The position numbers and the translations under genes are program-made. This document shows, in pieces, positions 1 to 6,727 of a stretch of 8,517 bases of DNA. Location of the stretch: positions 1 to 8,517 of the forward strand of contig ONQU01000068.1 of NCBI GenBank assembly GCA_900320035.1, in the 5' to 3' direction. Source of the DNA: an uncultured Rhodospirillaceae bacterium. Its GTDB lineage: Bacteria > Pseudomonadota > Alphaproteobacteria > RF32 > CAG-239. Each line of letters starts with the position of its first letter. Positions within the stretch are counted from its first letter, which is position 1. The notes under the pieces are model-generated. The model worked only from the letters and a program-made list of their open reading frames with translations, did no database searches and was not told the origin of the DNA.

Positions 1-48
1 AAATTCTATGAAAAAAAAGTAAAATTGACATTGGAACATTGATTATTT

Positions 49-1122
49 TTACACACGTTTGATAATACAACTGTCACCGTAGGAATAAAAGCGATATTTT
101 TCATCAATGGCGTGTTGATAAGCTTTCTTCATGCGTTCGGTACCGCCAATGGCGCAAATCAGCATAAACAATGTCGATTTCGGCAAATGAAAATTCGTGA
201 TAATCATATCTAAAATTTTGAATTTGTAACCCGGCGTAATAAAAATATCGGTTTCACCGCAAAACGGTTGCAAAATTCCGTTTTCATCGGCCGCACTTTC
301 CAGCAGGCGCACGGAAGTTGTACCTACGGCAATAATCCGACGTCCTTCCCGCTTAGCCGCATTGATAATGGCGCAGGTTTCCGGCGAAATGACGCCATAT
401 TCGGCATGCATTTTATGATTTTCTGTATCATCGGTTTTGACCGGCAAAAATGTGCCGGCGCCAACATGCAAAGTTAAAAACACCCGTTTAACCCCTAAGG
501 CATCAATTTGTTGCAATAATCGGTCGGTAAAATGCAAACCGGCGGTTGGTGCTGCCACCGCTCCCTCATGCTTAGCATAAACGGTTTGATAATCTTCTTT
601 ATCGTTATAGCGATTCCACAAACCGGCGATTGGTCGGTCGCGCTTGATATATGGCGGCAACGGCATAGAACCATATTGCTCAAGCAATTTGCCTAAATCA
701 TCGGCCGCACAATTAAAGCGAATTAAAACGCCGTCCTCTTGGTCTTTTTGCAACACTTCGGCGCTGAAATTCGATTGTTCGACACTGATTTCATCAGTAT
801 AAAAGCGGATAATATCGCCGACATGCAAGCGCTTCGAATTTTTAATAAATGACCACCAACTAAGCCCGTCATCAGGGTGATACAACGTTACTTCCACCAG
901 CGCTTCACCGCGCTGACCATATAATCTCGCCGGAATAACTTTAGTATCATTAAAAACCATCACATCGCCGGCTTTCAACAACTGCGGCAAATCATAAAAA
1001 TGCAAATCGTGAATTTCGTTATCTTGGGATAAATCGAGCAAACGTGATGTATCGCGCGGGTTGGCCGGCGTTTTAGCAATGAGATCTTTATCCAAGTCAA
1101 AATCAAAAATATCCACTTTCAT
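49..1122 (-). CDS. queA: S-adenosylmethionine:tRNA ribosyltransferase-isomerase QueA
   Basis: This enzyme transfers and isomerises the ribosyl part of S-adenosylmethionine onto 7-aminomethyl-7-deazaguanine at the wobble position of tRNAs with GUN anticodons. The product is epoxyqueuosine, the penultimate step of queuosine synthesis in the cytoplasm. The 357-aa product is full length and carries the family blocks in order: PRDTSRLL (22-29), GDVMVFNDTKVIPARL (52-67), GSMPLPPYI (151-159), YQTVYAKHEGAVAAPTAGLHF (from 178), HVGAGTFLPVK (219-229), AVGTTSVRLLE (265-275) and ITNFHLPKSTLFML (308-321). The start is supported by an AGGGA about 12 bases upstream and by the typical N-terminus MKVDIFDFDL. 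It is transcribed away from the lipoprotein gene at 1265. Only 48 bases lie downstream within the window, and I see no clear terminator there. No other queuosine gene is adjacent. Identification is very secure. Confidence 0.97.
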   Translation of the reverse strand: MKVDIFDFDLDKDLIAKTPANPRDTSRLLDLSQDNEIHDLHFYDLPQLLKAGDVMVFNDTKVIPARLYGQRGEALVEVTLYHPDDGLSWWSFIKNSKRLHVGDIIRFYTDEISVEQSNFSAEVLQKDQEDGVLIRFNCAADDLGKLLEQYGSMPLPPYIKRDRPIAGLWNRYNDKEDYQTVYAKHEGAVAAPTAGLHFTDRLLQQIDALGVKRVFLTLHVGAGTFLPVKTDDTENHKMHAEYGVISPETCAIINAAKREGRRIIAVGTTSVRLLESAADENGILQPFCGETDIFITPGYKFKILDMIITNFHLPKSTLFMLICAIGGTERMKKAYQHAIDEKYRFYSYGDSCIIKRV

Positions 1123-1154
1123 TTTTCTTCGGTCCCTAATTAATATTTTTTACT

Positions 1155-1183
1155 CTTATACTTTGAGCAATTTATTAAAGCAA
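1155..1183 (-). promoter_or_regulatory. Probable sigma70-type promoter of queA
   Basis: On the minus strand, TTGCTT (1178-1183) is followed after 17 bases by TATAAG (1155-1160). The predicted transcription start lies near 1148, giving a leader of about 25 bases before the queA ATG at 1122. The -35 is preceded by AC, as at several other promoters in this window. This is read from sequence only. Confidence 0.6.
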
Positions 1184-1264
1184 GTAAAAAAATTCGCCAT
1201 TTTTAGAAAATATTAACGGCTGTTGGCTATAAGGATAAAAAAATAATTATGAAAGGAAAGATAA

Positions 1265-1585
1265 ATGAAAAATGTTCTATGGTTAATAGCAATTATGATT
1301 ATTGCCGGTTGTGCAAATTTAAGTTCAATGCTGGCTTCCGGTGATTCAAGTACGGGTAGTGCAGATGCCTCGGTGCGTAGCCGAATGTATTCGTGTATGT
1401 TGAATGATGCACAAAATCGTTTGCAAGCCGGAACATTGTTTAATAATTCTATAACTGCCACGGCACAAGATTTGGCTTCGACCTGCGCCAAAAAGTTAGC
1501 GTTGGAATCGATGGGAATCAGTCAACAGTCACAATCTGATGCTGCCAACATTATTAACAACTTAAAAAATTTAGCAAATAATTAG
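1265..1585 (+). CDS. Small predicted lipoprotein, unknown family
   Basis: I do not recognise this 106-aa protein. It starts MKNV, then has a hydrophobic stretch (residues 4-15) ending in IIAGC, a good lipobox with the lipidated cysteine at residue 16. It should therefore be processed by signal peptidase II to a mature lipoprotein of 91 residues. Residue 17 is Ala rather than Asp, so by the E. coli rule it would go to the outer membrane. After a Ser/Gly/Ala-rich linker (about 18-38) there is a short, probably helical domain (39-105) with two further cysteines, C44 and C74, which could form a disulfide in the periplasm. A good Shine-Dalgarno (AAAGGAAAG) precedes the ATG. Upstream, TATAAG at 1228-1233 could be a -10, but no convincing -35 accompanies it. 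The gene is divergent from queA and convergent with ruvC. The signal and RBS make a real gene likely; its function is unknown. Confidence 0.8.
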   Translation: MKNVLWLIAIMIIAGCANLSSMLASGDSSTGSADASVRSRMYSCMLNDAQNRLQAGTLFNNSITATAQDLASTCAKKLALESMGISQQSQSDAANIINNLKNLANN

Positions 1586-1593
1586 TTGTTGCT

Positions 1594-1617
1594 AAAAATT
1601 CTCAGTTTAAAATTTTT
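1594..1617 (+). terminator. Weak A/T-only hairpin after the lipoprotein gene
   Basis: AAAAATT (1594-1600) and AATTTTT (1611-1617) can pair around a 10-base loop and finish in a short T run, nine bases after the lipoprotein stop codon. With no G-C pairs the stem is weak, so this is only a tentative terminator. Confidence 0.25.
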
Positions 1618-1628
1618 CGGGTTTTATG

Positions 1629-1664
1629 GGTTTACGATGGCCTAAAAAAGGCAAAGCGTAAACC
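1629..1664. terminator. Two-tier hairpin between convergent lipoprotein gene and ruvC
   Basis: GGTTTACG (1629-1636) pairs perfectly with CGTAAACC (1657-1664). Inside it GCCT (1640-1643) pairs with AGGC (1649-1652), leaving a five-A loop and a small internal loop. The structure fills the gap between the convergent genes and runs up to the last base of the ruvC stop codon. Neither strand has a proper U tract directly after the stem, so it may act as a transcript-end stabiliser rather than a classical intrinsic terminator. Confidence 0.5.
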
Positions 1665-2152
1665 TATCCTTTTATAAGACGGGCAGTTTGCCGATAGTGG
1701 CTATGGGTAATGGCAATGGCTAAAGCGTCGGAGGAATCGTTATTTTTTGGTTTACATCCGGCAAGCAAAACCTGTACCATGGTTTCCACCTGTTTTTTAT
1801 CGGCACGTCCCACACCGACCAAGGCCTTTTTGATTTTGGTGGCATCATATTCAAACAGGGGTAAATGATTGTAACCGGCCGCTAAAATCACCACACCGCG
1901 TGCCATACTCAGTTTTAATGAAGTTTCCGGATTGCTGTTCAAAAATGTTTTTTCAATGGAGGCTTCCTGCGGCTGATATGTGGCAATCACCTCACACAAA
2001 GAGCGAAATATGATATCTAACCGTTCTTCTATCGGTTGTTGCGGATTGGTTGGAACAAAGCCGTCCGCAACATACTGCAGACGGCTTCCGCTAATTTCAA
2101 TAATGCCCCAACCGGTAGAGGATAGACTGGGATCAAGTCCGAGAATACGCAT
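1664..2152 (-). CDS. ruvC: Crossover junction endodeoxyribonuclease RuvC
   Basis: RuvC is the dimeric Holliday junction resolvase that cuts recombination intermediates symmetrically, normally guided by the RuvAB branch-migration motor. The 162-aa protein is near the usual length. The four acidic catalytic residues of the RNase H-like fold are visible: D7 in LGLDPS, E67 in SIEKTF, and D139 and D142 in NDSSDALAIA. The start codon overlaps the yebC stop by one base (TAATG), so translation is probably coupled to yebC. Upstream spacing leaves only a GAAGAA as a weak ribosome-binding site, which fits coupling. In many proteobacteria ruvA and ruvB follow ruvC; here a convergent lipoprotein gene follows, so ruvAB must lie elsewhere or be absent. 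No key residue is missing. Confidence 0.96.
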   Translation of the reverse strand: MRILGLDPSLSSTGWGIIEISGSRLQYVADGFVPTNPQQPIEERLDIIFRSLCEVIATYQPQEASIEKTFLNSNPETSLKLSMARGVVILAAGYNHLPLFEYDATKIKKALVGVGRADKKQVETMVQVLLAGCKPKNNDSSDALAIAITHSHYRQTARLIKG

Positions 2153-2910
2153 TATTCTTCGCCGGCCAATTGAGCCATAATGTCATCGGCAATATCGGCA
2201 TTATGATAAACATGCTGGACATCTTCATCATCTTCCAACGCATCAATAAACTCTAAGAATTTCTTAGCGTTATCTAAATCCGTAATTTCCACTTTAACTG
2301 TTGGTTTCCAATCTAAACGTGAAGCCGATGGCGTACCATATTTAGCCTCTAGCGCCGAAGTAACAGCTGCCAAATCATCCGGTAAAGTTTCAATTTCATG
2401 ATTTTCATCATCGGTTACAACATCGTTGGCACCGGCTTCCAAAGCCGCTTCAAACATTTCATCGGCACCGGCCACGCTTACCGGATATTGAATATAGCCG
2501 ATACGCTCAAAGTTAAACACCACCGAACCGCTCTCGCCCATAGCACCGCCGCGCTTACCAAAAATGGTACGCACATTACCGGCTGTGCGATTTTTGTTAT
2601 CCGTCAAGGCCTCAACAATGACGGCAACTTTGTTAGAAGAAAAACCTTCATAACGCATCGAAACGAAGTCTGCACCGCCGGCCACCGTGGTTGCTTTGGC
2701 AATCGCACGTTCAATATTATCTTTCGGCATACTTTCGGCACGTGCTGCTTGAATCGCCAAACGCAAACGCGGGTTTTTATCAGGTTCCGGCAAACCACTT
2801 TTAGCGGCAACGGTAATTTCACGGGCTAATTTAGCAAAAACGCGTGCTTTTTTAGCATCTTGAGCGCCTTTACGATACATAATGTTTTTAAATTGCGAGT
2901 GTCCTGACAT
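2152..2910 (-). CDS. yebC: YebC/PmpR/TACO1-family protein
   Basis: This family was annotated as transcriptional regulators, from PmpR and YebC studies. More recent work on YebC and on mitochondrial TACO1 ties it to translation, helping ribosomes through difficult proline-containing stretches. The 252-aa product is full length with the signature N-terminus GHSQFKNIMYRKGAQD (3-18). Further family blocks are the basic helix KLAREI (27-32), PKDNIERAI (62-70), the YEGF motif near 88-91, and the acidic C-terminal domain with EDDEDVQHVYHN. The GHSQFKNIM form is typical, as I recall, of alphaproteobacteria. The start is set by GAGGAG nine to ten bases upstream. A second ATG seven bases earlier is in another frame. 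It is the first gene of a two-gene unit with ruvC, sharing one base with it. Confidence 0.96.
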   Translation of the reverse strand: MSGHSQFKNIMYRKGAQDAKKARVFAKLAREITVAAKSGLPEPDKNPRLRLAIQAARAESMPKDNIERAIAKATTVAGGADFVSMRYEGFSSNKVAVIVEALTDNKNRTAGNVRTIFGKRGGAMGESGSVVFNFERIGYIQYPVSVAGADEMFEAALEAGANDVVTDDENHEIETLPDDLAAVTSALEAKYGTPSASRLDWKPTVKVEITDLDNAKKFLEFIDALEDDEDVQHVYHNADIADDIMAQLAGEE

Positions 2911-2946
2911 CTCATTTATCTCCTCAAAAATATTTATTTATGCGCT

Positions 2947-2976
2947 TTTATAGCGTATTTTTGATAGCCTTTTCAA
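2947..2976 (-). promoter_or_regulatory. Probable sigma70-type promoter of yebC-ruvC
   Basis: On the minus strand, TTGAAA (2971-2976) and TATAAA (2947-2952) are separated by 18 bases, giving a leader of roughly 30 bases before yebC. The -10 lies inside a short inverted repeat, CGCT (2943-2946) and AGCG (2952-2955), which could be an operator or chance. Confidence 0.55.
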
Positions 2977-3004
2977 GTATTTTTTTTAATTTTAGCATAA
3001 CTTA

Positions 3005-3033
3005 TTGATTCTATCCGAATAATATGGTAAAAT
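3005..3033 (+). promoter_or_regulatory. Strong predicted promoter of the 3057 gene
   Basis: TTGATT (3005-3010) and TAAAAT (3028-3033) are spaced exactly 17 bases apart. The -10 is extended by an upstream TGG (TGGTAAAAT), which strengthens a sigma70 promoter. The expected start near 3040 leaves a leader of about 17 bases holding just the Shine-Dalgarno. It is one of the best promoter matches in the window. Confidence 0.65.
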
Positions 3034-3056
3034 AACTTTAATGAGGAGAAAAAAAC

Positions 3057-3689
3057 ATGAATGACGATGATAAAGAAGAAGTAAAATCTAAATTGAAAAA
3101 CGACTTTACCAAATTCAAACACCGCGCTGTTGAAGTTGCAACGTTATTGGTATTGGGCAGCAATACAGCGGCGAATGCCGTAACTGATTCGAGGCCAGAT
3201 GAAGATTCGACGACCAAGATTGAAGTTAAGGCACCAATACCCCAAACAACTGATGCTGCTCAATTTTATGCTCAGAGTAACACAGCATCCACCGCAGAAA
3301 ATAATACTTCCAACGATGAAGATACGGTCGGTATGTATAAATGGTTGTATGAAAAAGAAAAAAATCTACTCACAATGAAAGACGGTACTGAGAAAAATGA
3401 TTTAAATGCTGATATCAATGAAATTCTTTACTATATGACACCGGAACAATTTAATGAGTACCAAATTTATAAAACCAATTGTCAGCAACAAGAAAGAAAT
3501 GAACGTATGTCCCGTCTGCTCAATAAAGCCAAGGCTAATAAAAAACAAAGAGATGAATTCCATCAAGCAAGATTAGACATTGTTATAGGGCGTGAACCAC
3601 AAAAGGCACCAACACAAAAGGTTCAATCTCAAAGGTATGGTAACAGTAGTTTGTTAGCCCACAACCGGATCGGTCATCGCAGTAAATAA
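3057..3689 (+). CDS. Hypothetical protein, possibly exported, unknown family
   Basis: I do not recognise this 210-aa protein. The start is convincing: GAGGAG stands eight bases before the ATG, behind an extended -10 promoter. The N-terminus is very charged (MNDDDKEEVKSKLKNDF), followed by a moderately hydrophobic stretch (24-36, AVEVATLLVLGSN) and an ANA site (39-41). This could be a signal peptide with an unusually long n-region cleaved after A41, or a single weak membrane segment. Residues 42-90 are Thr/Ser/Asn/Asp-rich and look disordered. Residues 91-175 are rich in Lys, Glu, Gln and aromatic residues and probably helical, with a possible coiled coil at 140-172. The C-terminus (176-210) is basic and Gln/Ser-rich. 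There is one cysteine, C142. It lies between the divergent yebC-ruvC unit and the convergent eno gene and forms its own unit. No function can be assigned. Confidence 0.8.
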   Translation: MNDDDKEEVKSKLKNDFTKFKHRAVEVATLLVLGSNTAANAVTDSRPDEDSTTKIEVKAPIPQTTDAAQFYAQSNTASTAENNTSNDEDTVGMYKWLYEKEKNLLTMKDGTEKNDLNADINEILYYMTPEQFNEYQIYKTNCQQQERNERMSRLLNKAKANKKQRDEFHQARLDIVIGREPQKAPTQKVQSQRYGNSSLLAHNRIGHRSK

Positions 3690-3719
3690 TTCTCTTACGT
3701 TTTGCGTTTAAAATTAAAA

Positions 3720-3755
3720 TCCCCTCATGCTTGTATTTAACATGAGGGGAAATTT
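3720..3755 (-). terminator. Intrinsic terminator of eno, shared convergent gap
   Basis: CCCCTCATG (3721-3729) and CATGAGGGG (3741-3749) form a perfect nine-base-pair stem around an 11-base loop. On the minus strand the stem is followed by ATTTTAATTTT, a fair U tract, and it begins about 22 bases after the eno stop. On the plus strand the hairpin follows the 3057 gene by about 30 bases but has only AAATTT after it, so it terminates that gene less convincingly. Confidence 0.75.
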
Positions 3756-3770
3756 CATAAGTCTACAAAA

Positions 3771-5045
3771 TTATTTCAAAATCGACTTACCGGCATAAAC
3801 AGCCATATCACCTAATTCTTCTTCAATACGAATCAGTTGATTGTATTTTGCCATACGGTCTGTACGTGACATTGAACCGGTTTTGATTTGACCACAGTTG
3901 GTAGCCACGGCAATATCAGCAATGGTCGTATCTTCTGTTTCACCCGAACGGTGCGACAAAACAGCTGTATAACCATGACGATGTGCCATATCAACCGCTT
4001 TCATCGTTTCGGTTAAAGTACCAATTTGATTTACTTTAATCAAAATTGAATTAGCAATACCCTTATCAAAGCCCATTTGTAAACGTGCCGGATTGGTCAC
4101 AAACAAATCATCGCCAACGAGCTGAACTTTGTTGCCTAAAGCGTCTGTTAACAATTTCCAACCTTCGAAATCATCTTCGGCCATACCATCTTCAATGGAG
4201 AAAATCGGGAATTTATCGCACAAACCTTTGTAATATTCCACCATTTGCGCATTGGTATAAGATTTGCCTTCGCCTTCCATTTCATATTTGCCGTTCTTAT
4301 AAAATTCCGATGAAGCGGCATCAATCGCCAAAACAACATCATCACCCGGTTTATAGCCGGCATCTTTAATAGCATTAACAATAAATGTCAAAGCTTCGTC
4401 AGCCGATTTCAAATTCGGAGCAAAACCACCTTCATCACCAACATTGGTATTTTGACCGGCAGCCTTGAGGTTTTTCTTCAAGGTTTGGAAAATTTCCGCA
4501 CCCATGCGAATAGCTTCTTTAATGGAATCGGCAGAAACCGGCATAATCATAAATTCTTGAATATCAATCGGATTATCAGCATGCTTACCGCCGTTCAAAA
4601 TATTCATCATCGGAACCGGCAAGGTGCGCGCCATTGTGCCGCCTAAATAACGATAAAGCGGTAAACCGGCTTCTTCAGCTTGTGCTTTAGCCACAGCCAA
4701 TGAAACCGATAAAATGGCATTAGCGCCGAGTTTACCTTTATTTTCCGTGCCATCGAGTTCAATCATCATGGTATCGATATCAATTTGATCTTCCGCATCA
4801 TAGCCCGCTAAAGCATCATAAATGGCTTCATTAACATTTTCAACAGCCTTTAACACACCTTTACCGCCGAAACGGGCTTTATCCCCATCACGCAATTCAA
4901 CAGCTTCATGTACACCGGTTGAAGCGCCACTCGGTACGGCCGCACGGCCAAATGCACCGGATTGCAAAACAACTTCAGCTTCCACCGTCGGTGTACCGCG
5001 TGAATCTAAAATTTCTCTAGCGTGAATATCAACAATAGCACTCAT
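3771..5045 (-). CDS. eno: Enolase (phosphopyruvate hydratase)
   Basis: Enolase interconverts 2-phosphoglycerate and phosphoenolpyruvate in glycolysis and gluconeogenesis, as a Mg-dependent cytoplasmic enzyme. The 424-aa product is full length, starting MSAIVDIHAREILDSRG. Visible active-site elements are the flexible loop SGASTG (39-44), catalytic E205 in NVGDEGGFAPN, metal ligands D242 (LAIDAA), E285 (FSIEDG) and D312 (VGDDLF), the catalytic lysine K337 in ILIKVNQIGT, the phosphate-binding HRSGETEDT (365-373), and K388 in IKTGS. One small oddity is Thr in place of the usual Asn in DSRGTPT (14-20). AAAGGAG stands seven bases upstream of the ATG. It lies 95 bases downstream of ychF on the same strand. 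That gap holds TTGACA (minus strand, 5106-5111) but no well-spaced -10, so co-transcription with ychF is possible. Confidence 0.98.
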   Translation of the reverse strand: MSAIVDIHAREILDSRGTPTVEAEVVLQSGAFGRAAVPSGASTGVHEAVELRDGDKARFGGKGVLKAVENVNEAIYDALAGYDAEDQIDIDTMMIELDGTENKGKLGANAILSVSLAVAKAQAEEAGLPLYRYLGGTMARTLPVPMMNILNGGKHADNPIDIQEFMIMPVSADSIKEAIRMGAEIFQTLKKNLKAAGQNTNVGDEGGFAPNLKSADEALTFIVNAIKDAGYKPGDDVVLAIDAASSEFYKNGKYEMEGEGKSYTNAQMVEYYKGLCDKFPIFSIEDGMAEDDFEGWKLLTDALGNKVQLVGDDLFVTNPARLQMGFDKGIANSILIKVNQIGTLTETMKAVDMAHRHGYTAVLSHRSGETEDTTIADIAVATNCGQIKTGSMSRTDRMAKYNQLIRIEEELGDMAVYAGKSILK

Positions 5046-5140
5046 TTTTTTCTCCTTTAAAATTAAACTTAAGTGTTGGCTATAACTTAGTTAATTTTAA
5101 GCGATTGTCAAGCTGAAAAATGAATAACTGCCGAGTTTGC

Positions 5141-6250
5141 TCAAACGTTAAACAAAAAGTTCATCAAATCACCGTCTTGAACTAGATAATCTTTACCTTC
5201 CGAACGGATTTTACCGGCATCACGGCAACCTTGTTCGCCGCCGAATTTCACATAATCATCATACGAAATCGTCTCCGCCCGAATAAACCCGCGCTCAAAA
5301 TCGGAGTGAATAATCCCGGCACACTGCGGTGCTTTCATGCCTTTGACAAAGGTCCATGCCCGTACCTCTTTCGGACCGGCGGTGAAATAGGTTTGCAAGC
5401 CAAGCAAGTTATAGCCGGCATGAATAATTTTAGCCAAACCGGTTTCTTCCAAGCCTAAAGCGCTCAAAAAATCTTGTTTTTCTTCCGGCGAATCGAGTTG
5501 TGCAACTTCGGCTTCAATTTCCGCAGAAATCACCACGCTCTGTGCACCTTCCGCAGCGGCCATGGCAGCCACGCGCGCCGAAAATTCATTGCCGGAAGCT
5601 GCCGCATCTTCATCGACATTGCACACATACAAAACCGGCTTGGAAGTCAATAATTGCAACATTTTATAGGCTTTATAAGCCTCTTTATCAGCCGCATCGG
5701 GGGCTGCAGTAATTGCCGGCTTACCATCTTCGAGAGCGGCAATAATCGGCTCGGTAACACGGGCAAAAACCGCCGCTTCTTTATCACCGGCGCGCGCTTT
5801 TTTCTGCCACTGATCAAAACGCTTGGTCAGCGAATCCAAATCGGCAATCATCAGCTCTGTTTTTACCGTTTCGGCATCACGTATCGGGTCTATTGATCCT
5901 TCAACATGGGTAATATTATCATTTTCAAAGCAGCGTAAGACGTGGATAATGGCATCGGTTTCACGTATATTGGCTAAAAATTGATTGCCCAATCCCTCGC
6001 CTTTGGAAGCACCTTTGACGAGACCGGCAATATCTACAAATTCCAATTGCGTCGGCACAATGTTTTTGGGTTTAACCATTTCCACCAGCTTATCCAAACG
6101 CTTATCCGGCACAGCTACACGACCGGTATTCGGCTCAATCGTGCAAAACGGAAAATTCGCCGTCTGTGCCGCAATGGTTTGCGTTAAAGCATTAAACAAT
6201 GTTGACTTACCGACATTCGGCAGACCGACAATACCACAATTAAACCCCAT
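5141..6250 (-). CDS. ychF: Redox-regulated OBG-type ATPase YchF (OLA1 family)
   Basis: YchF belongs to the Obg-like P-loop family but binds ATP rather than GTP, associates with ribosomes and affects stress responses. The 369-aa protein is full length. It has the P-loop GLPNVGKST (9-17), the switch-I region FPFCTIEPN (33-41), the G3 motif DIAGLVKGAS (73-82), and NVDE (211-214) where true GTPases have NKxD; this replacement underlies ATP preference. A helical insert covers about 120-165. A C-terminal TGS domain (about 282-367) ends in DGDLMNFLFNV. A GGAG about nine bases upstream supports the ATG. In many proteobacteria ychF follows pth; here no pth is present, and the upstream neighbour is a divergent unknown gene. 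eno follows on the same strand after 95 bases. Confidence 0.97.
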   Translation of the reverse strand: MGFNCGIVGLPNVGKSTLFNALTQTIAAQTANFPFCTIEPNTGRVAVPDKRLDKLVEMVKPKNIVPTQLEFVDIAGLVKGASKGEGLGNQFLANIRETDAIIHVLRCFENDNITHVEGSIDPIRDAETVKTELMIADLDSLTKRFDQWQKKARAGDKEAAVFARVTEPIIAALEDGKPAITAAPDAADKEAYKAYKMLQLLTSKPVLYVCNVDEDAAASGNEFSARVAAMAAAEGAQSVVISAEIEAEVAQLDSPEEKQDFLSALGLEETGLAKIIHAGYNLLGLQTYFTAGPKEVRAWTFVKGMKAPQCAGIIHSDFERGFIRAETISYDDYVKFGGEQGCRDAGKIRSEGKDYLVQDGDLMNFLFNV

Positions 6251-6284
6251 ATTTCTTACTCCACTTTCATTAAAATCGGCTTAT

Positions 6285-6313
6285 TTTATAATTTATTTAC
6301 GCAGACTTGGCAA
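6285..6313 (-). promoter_or_regulatory. Probable sigma70-type promoter of ychF
   Basis: On the minus strand, TTGCCA (6308-6313) is followed after exactly 17 bases by TATAAA (6285-6290), placing the start about 30 bases before the ychF ATG. The -35 is embedded in an 11-base palindrome, ACTTGGCAAGT (6305-6315), which faces the divergent gene at 6386 and might bind a regulator. Confidence 0.65.
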
Positions 6314-6385
6314 GTAATTTTTTTATTGCAAATTGTCAGTTTCTATGATAGCTTATCTTTGACAGGAAATTATTATAAAATATTT

Positions 6386-6667
6386 ATGGCAGAAATTGTA
6401 TTAGGGGCAACTATGTGGTCATCCGTGGTTGTTGACCAACCCCAGAAGATTGAATTGAATGGTAATCCGATTGCGGTTACCCTTAGTGTTTATCGTCGCG
6501 GTCAAGGTGTTTTTCCGGTAACGATTGATTATCACAACAAGCGTTATTGTGAACTATTATCGCTTCGCCCCGGTGATGAATTATTTATTTCACCTGACGG
6601 TGAAGACATCGGAAACATCAGGCGTAATCCTTGGTGGAGAAGGATATGGCTGCGTTTGACATGGTAA
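6386..6667 (+). CDS. Small protein, first of a paralogous pair (copy A), unknown family
   Basis: I do not recognise this 93-aa protein. It is about 50% identical to the product at 6870-7148 (46 matches over 92 aligned residues by eye, one gap). The alignment begins at this ATG, so I prefer it to an in-frame TTG at 6326 that would add 20 unrelated residues. The N-terminal half looks beta-rich (VTLSVYRRGQGVFPVTIDY). The conserved core is LLSLRxGDE (57-65), then DGEDI (71-75) and NPWW (81-84), ending in a Trp/Arg-rich tail WLRLTW. There is no signal peptide or clear membrane segment, but the basic, Trp-rich tail could touch membrane or nucleic acid. No Shine-Dalgarno lies at usable distance: AGGAAA is about 20 bases upstream. 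TATGAT at 6344-6349 could be a -10, but its -35 is poor. The stop codon runs directly into a terminator. Confidence 0.8.
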   Translation: MAEIVLGATMWSSVVVDQPQKIELNGNPIAVTLSVYRRGQGVFPVTIDYHNKRYCELLSLRPGDELFISPDGEDIGNIRRNPWWRRIWLRLTW

Positions 6668-6727
6668 AAAAATCCCTAAGTTGCACAAACTTAGGGATTT
6701 TTTTGTTTGCAGCTTGTATTAAATTTC
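6651..6727. repeat. Direct repeat, upstream copy (3' end of A, terminator, fba-end remnant)
   Basis: These 77 bases match 7132-7210 with about five mismatches and a two-base difference in the A run. The block covers the last codons of the gene, the stop, the whole hairpin and about 23 bases after it. It ends in TTGTATTAAATTTC. In the downstream copy the final nine of those bases are the end of fba; here they are non-coding, and similarity stops right after them. Confidence 0.8.
6666..6704 (+). terminator. Intrinsic terminator of copy A
   Basis: A-run plus ATCCCTAAGTT (to 6682) pairs with AACTTAGGGAT plus a seven-T run (6688-6704) around the loop GCACA. The stem reaches about 17 bp if the A:T pairs are counted. 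It starts within the TAA stop codon of copy A. The hairpin core and loop are identical to those after copy B. Confidence 0.85.

Noticed and set aside
25..53. TTGACA ... TTACAC promoter-like pair on the plus strand at the window start
   Set aside because: It would point into the antisense of queA with no gene to serve. A chance match in AT-rich DNA is more likely.
1213..1491. 92-aa minus-strand reading frame opposite the lipoprotein gene
   Set aside because: It lies antisense to a gene with a good RBS and lipobox, and it has no recognisable features.
2398..2829. 143-aa plus-strand reading frame opposite yebC, and similar long antisense frames in eno, ychF, queA and fba
   Set aside because: These are complements of strongly conserved genes. 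Their compositions are those of mirrored codons, and none has domain signs.
6326..6385. TTG-initiated extension of copy A by 20 residues
   Set aside because: The paralogue alignment starts exactly at the ATG at 6386, and the extra residues match nothing in copy B.
6359..6386. TTGACA at 6359-6364 as the -35 of copy A
   Set aside because: The matching -10 would overlap the start codon and place the transcript start inside the gene.
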